This document shows positions 42,039 through 50,811 of a stretch of DNA of 64,000 nt, piece after piece. How positions within the stretch are numbered: position 1 is the first letter of the stretch; each line of letters opens with the position of its first letter. Origin of the DNA: Paenibacillus sedimenti (lineage in GTDB: Bacteria; Bacillota; Bacilli; Paenibacillales; NBRC-103111). The notes under the pieces are model-generated. The model worked only from the letters and a program-made list of their open reading frames with translations, did no database searches and had not been told where the DNA came from. Made by a program: the position numbers and the translations under genes. The stretch is from the NCBI RefSeq assembly GCF_014534655.1, contig NZ_JACVVD010000006.1, positions 186,001 through 250,000 on the forward strand, written 5' to 3'.

Positions 42039-42080
42039 AACGTCCCGTTCCATTTTACAAGTGGAAACGGGACGTTTTCT
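42039..42080. terminator. Convergent terminator
   Basis: AACGTCCCGTT (42039-42049) and AACGGGACGTT (42066-42076) with inner CCA/TGG pairing and T-rich tail, between the deaminase and the ABC permease genes. Confidence 0.9.
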
Positions 42081-42100
42081 ATTTCAAATGATGTATGATC

Positions 42101-44839
42101 TCATCGCAAATACTTCGTCGCATCCGCAGGCGGTATGCGATAAACTCTTATTGCCGTTACGTAAGCACATAGCGCCACTACCAGTGCGGAAATCGCGAAC
42201 GCAGCGCAAAGCCGTACATATGGGATGGTGATAGAAGGCAAATCGTTTCCGAAAGCTTGCTCCGGCTGAATGATGAAATAACAAAAGCCAGCGCCTATGA
42301 TAAAGCCCGCGGTAATCCCTAGCCCTCCCGCCAGGACGGCTTCGGTCCAAATATGATAATGGAGCCACCTCGGCGGAATGCCGATGGCGCGGAGCACCCC
42401 CAGTTGATGCCTTCGTTGTTTGGACATTCGTACCAGCACGATGGCGAGCCCGACGATACCGATCCACATAGCCAGCGCATTGAAATTTTGGAAAAAGCTT
42501 GTGAGCACATTCATCGAAACATAATAATTGTTCTCGGAATCGACGATGTTGTATACAGGAGCGGCGTTATGTTTGGCCAGAGCCCGTTCCAATTGCGGCT
42601 GCAAATCTCTGGCTTCTTTGGCCGTCGGGAAGCTGAAGAGAAGCGCGGAATGAAGCCGTTTCTCTTCCTGACCGAGACGCACGGTTTCGGCCTGGTTCAT
42701 CCATATGCCGAAGGCGAAAGGGTACCCGGAGGTTTCTTCTTTGGCGATTCCAATGATACGCTTTGACACGGTTTTACCGGCGACTTGCAGTTCAACCCGA
42801 TCCCCCAAGCGGATCAGGTTCGTCCCGCTCCCGAACAATCGAAGCGAATCGGATGACACAATAATCACATTTGGATTATTCGCCGTCTCCATCCAAACGT
42901 CCTGTTCCCCCGTAAAACCCGGTTCAAATTCCGTCAGCTTCATCCGGTTCGTCTCCGCATAAGCTCGATCGATGCCGTTGATCATATATTGGATTTCCCC
43001 ATACTGCCCTCTACCCGTTTTCCAAGGCAGTTCCGTAACTGCAGCGTATTGAAATTTCCCCGGGTCAATGCCGTTTCGCGATAACATACCGCCAAGCTCC
43101 TCTGAATGGATAACGCGTTTATCAACAGAGTAATAATGATAGGCAAACAGATCATACCCCCCTATTGTTCGGCGGGGATCGGATTGATCCACAACAGCCT
43201 GAAGATAACTTGACATCACGACGGAAAAGCCAATAAAGCAGGAGACGGAGCAAAACATAAGGATCATGAAGCCCGAACGGACCGGGCTGTCTGCCACATT
43301 GCGTATAGTCATGCTCAGCATGCCGTAAACAGCAGGTACCCTCCGGAAAGCCGGACGCATCCATTCAAAGCCCCATTCCAGCCATCTTGGCATAGCGAAG
43401 GCAACAAGCGGGATAATCAGGATGGAGATGACGATACCATAAGGATTGTCGAGGTTGCCAAGTAATTGCCGGCTCAGCGCCGGAATCGACACGATAACTC
43501 CGATGGAAACGGCCAATGCAATAACAAACCAAGCGTACAAGCTATAAAGGTAGAAACGCGTGGAAAGATGCTGTGGCTTTGATAACATGAAAGCAGGTCT
43601 CAGGAGTGATGTCACCGGCAGTCCAGACGCTTTATTGGATACAAACCAAATACACGCATATACGATCGTCGTCCCGATCGAACATCCCGCCATTACGACG
43701 GTAACATCGGGATAATAATGAAGGACTCGCTCGACTTCCGGATTTTGACCGAATAATTGACCGATACGATTCATCAAAAGCATACCAAGTCCCGTTCCCG
43801 ATATGACGCCAAGCATTCCCGCCGCAATGCAGAGCATAAGCCCTTCGAGACGGAGCATTCGCTTCAAATCGACGCGGCTAAACCCGATCGACCGCAAAAT
43901 GCCTGTTTCCTGCCTGCGTTCTTCAGAAAGCAGCCGGAACAGATTCAGGACAAGCACAACCCCCATTATCACTGCGTTCACGCTCGCCACCCCAAAAAGA
44001 TACGTCACAAACGTGGTACTATCGGACAATTGACGGCTATCATTCTGCTTCACAGCAACAGTATCCCATGGCAGCGGAGGAGAATAACCGGAAACTAGTG
44101 CACTCATATAAGTACCATCGCCTAATCCGAACAGCGTTCTGGCTGAATCAAGAGTTATAATTGCGGTGGCATACGCTCGTTGTACACCCCGATACCCGAC
44201 CAATCCTGTATCTTCGATGATTTGCTCCACACGAAACGGATGCTCGCGATCAAGCAGATCTACAATGTGAACGGTGTCTCCCGCTCTAGCTTTCAACTTA
44301 ACGGCAGCCGAAGCGGATAATATTACGCCGTCAGCAGGGAGCGATTGCGATAATTGATCAGCGGGCAGATCGGGATCGAAGCGGATAGCGTCAGACAAAT
44401 TCACCCCCATAACAAGAACATTAGGAAAAGCAGTGTCGTCCGCGCCATGTTGATGATGAATCATGGAAACGGTATATGAAACTATGGGAAGAACTTTAGA
44501 AAGACTGGCTGTCGCTTGCTTGAGCTGTTCCATTTCTTGCTCGTTAAAAAAGTAATGCTGCAGCGATCGCTGGTTGACCCCGTGGACCTCGTAGTCGATC
44601 GCCCCGAAATGAGATTTCAAATAATCATCCGTGCTTCTTCCCAGCGAATAGTTAGCCGTTAATAGGATAATGATGAGCGCCATGCTGACGGAAAGCCCCA
44701 ACACGGTAAGCACTGTGCCGGTTTTGTTCTGCAGCAGATTGCGAATCGCCATCCTGCGAATATGCGGATAGCGTGTTCCAATAAACAACGCATAGAGAAT
44801 CAGCAGCATCAACGGAATATTCAGCAGCAAGTACATCAT
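42101..44839 (-). CDS. ABC transporter permease, FtsX/MacB-like, two FtsX units
   Basis: A 912-aa membrane protein. An N-terminal helix and MAIRNLLQNKTGTVLTVLGLSVSM start the first FtsX-type unit, followed by a large extracytoplasmic domain and three helices including EERRQETGILRSIGFSR. A second unit repeats the pattern and ends with VRMSKQRRHQLGVLRAIGIP and three C-terminal helices. This ten-helix plan resembles lipoprotein- or peptide-exporting MacB/LolCE-like systems. The start overlaps the ATPase stop as ATGA. Part of a four-gene operon with a two-component system. Confidence 0.9.
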   Translation of the reverse strand: MMYLLLNIPLMLLILYALFIGTRYPHIRRMAIRNLLQNKTGTVLTVLGLSVSMALIIILLTANYSLGRSTDDYLKSHFGAIDYEVHGVNQRSLQHYFFNEQEMEQLKQATASLSKVLPIVSYTVSMIHHQHGADDTAFPNVLVMGVNLSDAIRFDPDLPADQLSQSLPADGVILSASAAVKLKARAGDTVHIVDLLDREHPFRVEQIIEDTGLVGYRGVQRAYATAIITLDSARTLFGLGDGTYMSALVSGYSPPLPWDTVAVKQNDSRQLSDSTTFVTYLFGVASVNAVIMGVVLVLNLFRLLSEERRQETGILRSIGFSRVDLKRMLRLEGLMLCIAAGMLGVISGTGLGMLLMNRIGQLFGQNPEVERVLHYYPDVTVVMAGCSIGTTIVYACIWFVSNKASGLPVTSLLRPAFMLSKPQHLSTRFYLYSLYAWFVIALAVSIGVIVSIPALSRQLLGNLDNPYGIVISILIIPLVAFAMPRWLEWGFEWMRPAFRRVPAVYGMLSMTIRNVADSPVRSGFMILMFCSVSCFIGFSVVMSSYLQAVVDQSDPRRTIGGYDLFAYHYYSVDKRVIHSEELGGMLSRNGIDPGKFQYAAVTELPWKTGRGQYGEIQYMINGIDRAYAETNRMKLTEFEPGFTGEQDVWMETANNPNVIIVSSDSLRLFGSGTNLIRLGDRVELQVAGKTVSKRIIGIAKEETSGYPFAFGIWMNQAETVRLGQEEKRLHSALLFSFPTAKEARDLQPQLERALAKHNAAPVYNIVDSENNYYVSMNVLTSFFQNFNALAMWIGIVGLAIVLVRMSKQRRHQLGVLRAIGIPPRWLHYHIWTEAVLAGGLGITAGFIIGAGFCYFIIQPEQAFGNDLPSITIPYVRLCAAFAISALVVALCAYVTAIRVYRIPPADATKYLR

Positions 44840-45576
44840 CCGTCACTGTTCCTCCCCCGATCGGATATCCCGCCTTTTCGCATCGAATGCCGTTCCGAAA
44901 TGAGATGTCCGCTGTCCATAAACAGAGTGCGGTGCGCATAGCCGGCTACATCCGGATTATGCGTGACGATAACGAACGTAATTCCTTCCGTACGGTTCAA
45001 ATGATCGATCAGATCCATCACCATCTCCGTTGTCTTACTATCCAATGCTCCCGTCGGCTCATCTGCGAAAACAACCTTCGGCTTGTTGACTATGGCCCTC
45101 GCCAATGCGACTCTCTGCTGCTGCCCGCTGGAAAGCTCAGCGGGGCGGTGACGCTCCCGTTCCCGTAAGCCTACCTGTGTCAGTGCATCCAAGGCGCGCG
45201 CTCTTGCGATTTCAGGTCGCACGCCGCGACATAGAAGCGGCAGCTCCACATTTTCCGCAGCGCTAAGCATCGGCACCAAATTATAGAATTGGAATATAAA
45301 CCCTGTATACTCCGCTCGGAACGCGTCTCGCTCGCGTTCTTTCATCCGATGCGGATCCATGCCTTCAAGCAGCACGCTGCCTTTGGTTGCGGAGTCTATC
45401 CCCGACAGGCAATTGAGAAGCGACGTTTTCCCGCAGCCGGAAGGTCCCATTATGGCTACAATTTCACCTCTTGCAAGCTCAAAGGATACGCCTCTTACCG
45501 CTTCAACGGCATGGATCCCTGTACCGTAGACCTTCCACAAATCGCTGACTTTCATATGCGCTGCTGTGCCATTCAT
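44836..45576 (-). CDS. ABC transporter ATP-binding protein (MacB/LolD type)
   Basis: A 246-aa ATPase with Walker A GPSGCGKTS, Q-loop, signature LSSGQQQRVALARA (SS in place of SG), Walker B VVFADEPTGALDSKT and H-loop FVIVTHNPDVA. GGAAGGGAG precedes ATG 45576; an ATG 8 codons upstream has none. The kinase gene ends 36 nt upstream and the permease start overlaps its stop, so it belongs to the regulator-kinase-ABC operon. Confidence 0.92.
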   Translation of the reverse strand: MNGTAAHMKVSDLWKVYGTGIHAVEAVRGVSFELARGEIVAIMGPSGCGKTSLLNCLSGIDSATKGSVLLEGMDPHRMKERERDAFRAEYTGFIFQFYNLVPMLSAAENVELPLLCRGVRPEIARARALDALTQVGLRERERHRPAELSSGQQQRVALARAIVNKPKVVFADEPTGALDSKTTEMVMDLIDHLNRTEGITFVIVTHNPDVAGYAHRTLFMDSGHLISERHSMRKGGISDRGRNSDG

Positions 45577-45612
45577 ACTGTTCTCCCTTCCAACATGCAC
45601 CTATACCCGTGA

Positions 45613-46626
45613 TCAAGCATCGGGAAATATCGGCAGCCTCAGCATAAATTCCGTGCCGCGCCCCATCTCGCTGCTGACACTCAGCCGCCCTCCGTGCGCT
45701 TCAACAAATTGCTTGGCGATCGCGAGGCCAAGACCCGTACCGCCGTCAGAGCGGCTGCGCGAATCATCGACGCGGTAAAACCTATGGAAAATATATGGAA
45801 GCTTATCCGGCGGAATTCCGCTTCCGTTATCTTCAATTTCTACGCGGATATGCCCGTCCGACTCTTTTTGAAAGCGAATCATCACCCGACCATGTTCGGG
45901 CGTATAGCGAATTGCGTTGCCGATCAGGTTAATCAGCACCTGCTTGACTCTGGAAGGATCGCAATAAACTTCGCAATCGTTTCCTTCGGCGTAATCCAAA
46001 GCAATTCGCTTATCCTCGGCCTCCATCGAAAATATATCGACGACTTCGCTCAATAGAGCGCGAAAATGAATCCATGAACGATCGATCGCCAGCCGTCCGG
46101 CTTCCGCCAAATTAAGCTGCTGCAGCTCCTGAATCAACCGCGTCATCCGCTTCGTCTCGTCGAGCAGTGGAACGAGGTTGTCACGCTTCAGCTCTTCAGC
46201 TCCCGCCAGCATCGTTTCCATATGGCCTCGCAATATGGCGACCGGCGTACGAAGCTCGTGCGCTGCATCGGATACTAGCCGATTACGGGCCTCGTCGCCT
46301 CTGACTCGCTCTCCGATCATCTGATTGATAAACGCCGCTAGTTGGGCGATTTCATCATAGCCCTTCACACGGATTTCCCGAAAGTCGGTGCGGTTCGTCG
46401 CAACCTTCGCTTGCGCAAGCAGCGCCGACATTCGACCGGCAATCAGTTGACCTGCCAGAAGCGATATGAAGCAGACAAGGAGCATGAGGAATGCCCCCGC
46501 CGCGATGTATACGATCCGGGCGGAAGAATTGTCTTGCGCCATACCGTAGCCGAAGGCAAAAGCAGCAACAGCAGAAACGATCGATACTCCGCCGATCCAG
46601 AGCGCTATTTTCAAAGATAGGGTCAT
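45613..46626 (-). CDS. Intramembrane-sensing HAMP histidine kinase
   Basis: A 337-aa kinase. Two helices (KIALWIGGVSIVSAVAAFAF and IVYIAAGAFLMLLVCFISLL) are joined by only about ten residues outside, typical of intramembrane-sensing kinases that control adjacent transporters. HAMP, then DAAHELRTPVAILRGH (phospho-His), N box LINLIGNAIRYTPEHG, G1 DNGSGIPP, F FHRFYRVDD and G2 GTGLGLAIAK. Its start overlaps the response regulator stop as ATGA. Confidence 0.93.
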   Translation of the reverse strand: MTLSLKIALWIGGVSIVSAVAAFAFGYGMAQDNSSARIVYIAAGAFLMLLVCFISLLAGQLIAGRMSALLAQAKVATNRTDFREIRVKGYDEIAQLAAFINQMIGERVRGDEARNRLVSDAAHELRTPVAILRGHMETMLAGAEELKRDNLVPLLDETKRMTRLIQELQQLNLAEAGRLAIDRSWIHFRALLSEVVDIFSMEAEDKRIALDYAEGNDCEVYCDPSRVKQVLINLIGNAIRYTPEHGRVMIRFQKESDGHIRVEIEDNGSGIPPDKLPYIFHRFYRVDDSRSRSDGGTGLGLAIAKQFVEAHGGRLSVSSEMGRGTEFMLRLPIFPDA

Positions 46627-47351
46627 AGCACGTCCCCGAATTTGTACCCGACACCGTGTACGGTCACAATGAAAACAGGGTTTGAGAAGTCGTTTTCGAT
46701 TTTTTTGCGGATGTTACGGATATGCGTATCAATGGAGCGCTCGTACCCGGCGTATTCTTCACCGAGAGCGATCTCCAGCAAATCCAGCCGACTGTAAACC
46801 CTGCCCGGCGACTGCGCCAACGTCTTCAAAATTTTAAATTCCGTCGGAGTCATCATCACAGCCTCCCCTTGCAGTCTAACGGCGTGCTTCGTGAGATGAA
46901 TCGTCAAAGCGCCTCGCTTCAGAATCTCATTATCACTCCGCGCATTGTCCACGGATGTGGTGCTCACGCTTACTCTTCTAAGTATGACACGGATGCGTGC
47001 TTCCAGCTCCCGGATTGAGAAAGGCTTCGTTATATAGTCGTCGGCGCCTAATTCCAACCCAATCAGCTTATCAACCTCATCGGATTTGGCTGTGAGGAAT
47101 ATGACGGGCACTTGTGAGAACGTGCGCAATCTGCGGCATGTTTCTAAACCGTTAATGCCTGGCATCATCCAATCGAGCAGCACCAAATCAATGTCAGGGG
47201 AACGCTCAAGCAGCTGCAAGGCCTCGAATCCATTGGAAGCCTCATGAACGCGATACCCTTCTTTCCGTAAATAGCTCGCGATAAACGATATGATTTTCTC
47301 CTCGTCGTCTACGATAAGGACGGTCCGGTCTTCCCCGCCATGAAGCAGCAT
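46623..47351 (-). CDS. OmpR family response regulator
   Basis: A 242-aa regulator. Receiver: DDEE near residues 16-19, phospho-Asp in LVLLDWMMPGINGL, Thr in FLTAKS, Lys in YITKPF. Winged helix: MMTPTEFKILKTLA...RSIDTHIRNIRKKIENDF...GVGYKF. AAGGAG lies 5-6 nt before ATG 47351. A TATAAT box is present about 45 nt upstream on the minus strand (47397-47402). First gene of the operon that ends with the ABC permease; it probably activates its own operon when the kinase senses a substrate. Confidence 0.94.
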   Translation of the reverse strand: MLLHGGEDRTVLIVDDEEKIISFIASYLRKEGYRVHEASNGFEALQLLERSPDIDLVLLDWMMPGINGLETCRRLRTFSQVPVIFLTAKSDEVDKLIGLELGADDYITKPFSIRELEARIRVILRRVSVSTTSVDNARSDNEILKRGALTIHLTKHAVRLQGEAVMMTPTEFKILKTLAQSPGRVYSRLDLLEIALGEEYAGYERSIDTHIRNIRKKIENDFSNPVFIVTVHGVGYKFGDVL

Positions 47352-47554
47352 TTGCTCTCCTTCTTTCCGAATATAGATCTAACTCTAATTAAGACCATTA
47401 TACATCCTTCTTTTCAAGAAATTATGAAGGTTTTGGATAAATCTATGGAATTTCTCCACGGATTCTCGTTAATTTATATGTTTCTCAGCGATATAATCGG
47501 TGACATCAAATAAACAATAGCAGCCCGGCAGGGGCAGCTTGAGAGGAATGAATC

Positions 47555-48118
47555 ATGAAAACAGCGGGAATTCGTGCTTTGGGGATCAAATTAGGAATAG
47601 GTTTTATAGCCGCTTTGGGTACAGGTTTACTAACGGGGATACTGCTTAGAGTCATCATGAGAGTCGTGGCGTTGCTGATTGACAGGCTTCCCGGTTTTTC
47701 ATTCGGAGGAACGATGTTTGTGATTTTTACGGGGGTGGTGTTTTTTTTGGCGAACAGCTTGATCTTTACACTGATTAACAACTGGCTGCCAAAATGGTGG
47801 CTCCCTAAAGGTTTGTTATACGGAAGCATCAATTTGCTTGTTTATGGCATCCCCTTATTTCTGTTTAATCCGGAAGGAGCATTATTCGGCCCTCAAGCCC
47901 CACTCGCGATAGCGATGTTTTCTTTGTTGTTCCTTGCAAGCGGAGCAACGCTGGCGTTAGGTGCCAATCGCTTGGAAGTATGGGTGCGGCATAACGAAGC
48001 GAAGCGAGGCGTCTATATGTTGGTCAGCTTCTTCCTTTTTATCGTTCCGGCTATTCTACTCCTTGGCACTATTGTCGTTGATATGGTCCGTAAAACAATT
48101 CTGAGTATATGGCTTTAA
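47555..48118 (+). CDS. Integral membrane protein of unknown function
   Basis: A 187-aa protein with about five hydrophobic segments, the first two rich in Gly (IKLGIGFIAALGTGLLTGIL). GAGAGGA lies before the ATG. A TATAAT box is present at about 47492. It does not match a family I know. Single gene upstream of the superoxide dismutase gene, with about 110 nt between them. Confidence 0.7.
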   Translation: MKTAGIRALGIKLGIGFIAALGTGLLTGILLRVIMRVVALLIDRLPGFSFGGTMFVIFTGVVFFLANSLIFTLINNWLPKWWLPKGLLYGSINLLVYGIPLFLFNPEGALFGPQAPLAIAMFSLLFLASGATLALGANRLEVWVRHNEAKRGVYMLVSFFLFIVPAILLLGTIVVDMVRKTILSIWL

Positions 48119-48230
48119 TAAATTTACTTAGAAACTCACCATTTTCTTCACAATTTCTCATGAAAATATTAACATCTCTACTTTAGGATTGGTGAAGTGA
48201 AATCAGATATTGGAAAGGATGATTTAAATT

Positions 48231-48968
48231 ATGGCACGTAAAACGTTCTCGTCCAAAACAGTAGCAGCCGCTTTTCTTGGAGGTGCCCTCTTCTTCTCGG
48301 GCATTTCGTACGCTGCGACATCCACTCATCTCGAGGTAAGCCTTGACAGGCTAAACTTCTTTATTGAAGGCCAAGACAAAACATCGGCGGACGGCAAGTT
48401 CGACAACGGATCGTCGAAGGTGCCTGAATCGATCGTATACGATGGCACGACCTACATTCCGCTTCGTATGGCTGCCAATATGATCGGCCAGCCTATCTTT
48501 TGGGACGGCTTATCCCGGTCGATATCGATGGGCAATCCCTATGTCGTCCTCTATGACGCCAAGGGCAACCGGATCGGCCATGCCGTGCTTTCTCCTATTA
48601 ATGGCGCTGTGAAGATGACATTGTCCGTTTCCAATCTGACGCCCGGCAAGCATGGGATTCACATTCACGAAAAGGCGTTTGGAGGCTTCGATTTCAAGAC
48701 TGCCGGCGGCCATTTCAATCCCGAGAACAAAAAGCACGGGCACGCCAATCCCGAAGGCCACCACGTCGGAGATATCGAGAATCTTGATGTAGGCGAGAAC
48801 GGCAAAGCTGAACTTACCTATGACATCGAAGGCGCCTCATTAGACCCAAATAGCAAATATTCGATTCTCGGCCGGTCAATCATCATCCATGCAAAAGAAG
48901 ACGACGGCAAAACGGATCCGTCAGGTGATTCCGGCGACCGTATCGCAGGCGGCATTATTCCCCAATAA
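48231..48968 (+). CDS. Secreted Cu/Zn superoxide dismutase-like protein with stalk domain
   Basis: A 245-aa exported protein. Signal peptide (1-28), a copper-amine-oxidase-N-like stalk segment (IVYDGTTYIPLRMAANMIGQ, about 68-87), then a Cu/Zn SOD domain. All metal ligands can be placed: His144, His146, His161, His169, His178, Asp181 and His220, plus the substrate-guiding Arg237. The two cysteines of the usual structural disulfide are replaced by Phe155 and Gly240. So metal binding and activity are likely, but the fold is stabilised differently. AAAGGATG precedes the ATG. It ends at a strong convergent terminator. Confidence 0.88.
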   Translation: MARKTFSSKTVAAAFLGGALFFSGISYAATSTHLEVSLDRLNFFIEGQDKTSADGKFDNGSSKVPESIVYDGTTYIPLRMAANMIGQPIFWDGLSRSISMGNPYVVLYDAKGNRIGHAVLSPINGAVKMTLSVSNLTPGKHGIHIHEKAFGGFDFKTAGGHFNPENKKHGHANPEGHHVGDIENLDVGENGKAELTYDIEGASLDPNSKYSILGRSIIIHAKEDDGKTDPSGDSGDRIAGGIIPQ

Positions 48969-49029
48969 GCTTCATATGGCAGTTCTCCTGCATATCCCCC
49001 ATAATCCCCTTCCCCCGCATAAAATTCAA

Positions 49030-49058
49030 AAGAAATCCGAGCAACGCTCGGATTTCTT
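49030..49058. terminator. Convergent terminator
   Basis: AAGAAATCCGAGC-AAC-GCTCGGATTTCTT, a perfect 13-bp stem, between the superoxide dismutase and PH-domain genes. Confidence 0.92.
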
Positions 49059-49088
49059 CAGTCTGTTTAGCACTTACTCTGGAAGACT

Positions 49089-49466
49089 TCACTTCAATAC
49101 ATACTCCGCCAACACGCTTTGCAGCTCGTAAATATTCAAGCTTTTGTTGAATTTCTTCTCAATCGGCGTATGCGTGCCGCTGATCCAGATCTTCATCTCT
49201 GCGTCCAGATCGAAGGTCCCCGCCGTCTCGATACTGAAGTGGGTAATGCTTTTATAAGGAATCGAATGAAGCTCCATTTTCTTGCCGGATAGCCCTTGCT
49301 TATCCACTAGAATGAGCCTTTTGTTCGTAAAAATAAACAGATCGCGGATGAGCTTATACGCTTTCTCGATCGATTCCGTCTTAGCCAGCACATGGGCAAA
49401 CTCCTTATTCACATCAGCCAAATTGAGCTCCGAGGCGTTCCCCATTAAACCGTCAAATAATCCCAT
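49089..49466 (-). CDS. Bacterial PH-domain protein (PF08000-like)
   Basis: A 125-aa protein made almost only of a bacterial pleckstrin-homology fold: YKLIRDLFIFTNKRLILVDKQG, then KMELHSIPYKSITHFSIET and a C-terminal helix. The FTNKRLILVD strand is the family hallmark. AAGGAGGAG lies 7 nt before ATG 49466; six in-frame upstream residues are part of that site. Function of these proteins is not known; some act in stress responses at the membrane. Confidence 0.85.
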   Translation of the reverse strand: MGLFDGLMGNASELNLADVNKEFAHVLAKTESIEKAYKLIRDLFIFTNKRLILVDKQGLSGKKMELHSIPYKSITHFSIETAGTFDLDAEMKIWISGTHTPIEKKFNKSLNIYELQSVLAEYVLK

Positions 49467-49523
49467 TTGTATCTCCTCCTTCATGATGTCATTGTAACTG
49501 AGGTCAAGCGCTCCCGTCGACGT

Positions 49524-50648
49524 TTACTTGCTTTTCCCCCAAAGAATCAGCCCGGCCTCAAGTTTCGACAGCTTGGAAACATCGCGGGATGGATCCTGCT
49601 TCAGAATGGCCTCTTTCTGTGTCCTGGTCGCCGGCGCGCTCCGGATGATCGCATCCAGATTGTCATAAGCGATTTTGCGAGCCAAGTTTGGATCATTGAG
49701 CGCATCCATGACGCGGTACATCGCCTCGATCGCCGCTTCCTCACTCTTCACACCGTAGCCGGAATCGGAACTGAGCATGAAACGGTCTGGAAACTGCTTC
49801 ATTACGGGAATGAAATCCTCCAGTTTGTTGGAGCTTGCGGGGTCCAAAACGGTAAAGCCTGCGAAGAAATCCGCATAGAGATTCGAATACTTCTCCAGTA
49901 ATTTCTTCACATTTTCAGGGGAGTTGAAGGCATTGGCATGTCCGAAAATGAAGATCGTTTTGGGATGCGCATCGAGGGCTTCCTCCAATTTATCTATTAC
50001 AGCACCATTCGGAGGGTCGATATGCAATAAAATTGGAGCCTTATATTCCGCACAAATGTCATAAATCTTCGGCAAGAATCCATCCATTGGATCATTCGCT
50101 TTCCATTCCACCCTGGAGACCACAGGAGAAAACGTCGAAGCGGCGGCAATTTCTCCGAGTCCAAAATAGCCTTTTTCCAAATTCGTTCTTACAACGTCAA
50201 GGCTAGATTTATCATGCAAATCGAAGCCTGAGAAATACGGCGTGAAAAAATCCGGCCTGTCCACATAAGCGTTCCATGCGGTTGCATCCGTCGCAATCGC
50301 GCTGCGCTCCGAGACATCGCCGAATAAGACGACTCGGTCCATGGCGTCACGCTTCCATGTATCCATCATCCGGTTGTAAGCGCCACCGCTCGCATCATGG
50401 TTGTGCGCGTCGGCAAGCGGAAGAGATCCGTACTGCCGGAGCAAGTCGGCAAAGCTCTTCTGCCCATTGACCGTCGAGACGGGGGACGAAGAGGCAATAG
50501 CCGCTGCAGTCGCAGGTGCCTCCAATGCTTCCGCAGTCTTGCCTGTTGTTTCTTTTACGTCTGAACTTTGGAGCAGCCAGATGCCTGCTGCGGTTGCTAT
50601 AAGAATAACAATTGATAGATTGATTGTAATCGTTTTCATTTTAGACAT
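49524..50648 (-). CDS. Amidohydrolase-2 family protein, membrane-anchored or secreted
   Basis: A 374-aa protein. An N-terminal hydrophobic segment (ITINLSIVILIATAAGIWLL) acts as signal anchor. The rest is a metal-dependent TIM-barrel hydrolase of the amidohydrolase_2 type: LADAHNHDASG carries the HxH-like metal site, later PILLHIDPPNG, IFIFGHANAF and FMLSSDSGYG supply His and Asp ligands. Extracytoplasmic members of this superfamily are uncommon. GAGGGGG lies about 13 nt before ATG 50648, a long spacing; start could also be 50639 or 50672. Confidence 0.8.
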   Translation of the reverse strand: MSKMKTITINLSIVILIATAAGIWLLQSSDVKETTGKTAEALEAPATAAAIASSSPVSTVNGQKSFADLLRQYGSLPLADAHNHDASGGAYNRMMDTWKRDAMDRVVLFGDVSERSAIATDATAWNAYVDRPDFFTPYFSGFDLHDKSSLDVVRTNLEKGYFGLGEIAAASTFSPVVSRVEWKANDPMDGFLPKIYDICAEYKAPILLHIDPPNGAVIDKLEEALDAHPKTIFIFGHANAFNSPENVKKLLEKYSNLYADFFAGFTVLDPASSNKLEDFIPVMKQFPDRFMLSSDSGYGVKSEEAAIEAMYRVMDALNDPNLARKIAYDNLDAIIRSAPATRTQKEAILKQDPSRDVSKLSKLEAGLILWGKSK

Positions 50649-50811
50649 GACAACGAACTTCCCCCTCTTCATTTTCGGGATACTGTAAAATTATACCACG
50701 CGAAAGACCCGCCCGACTACCGATAGTATCCATATGGCGGTTCCGAGAGTTCCCAACCATGCGGGTTACCCATACATTGGTAAAAGCTGCTATGGAAAGG
50801 AGACTTCTCCC

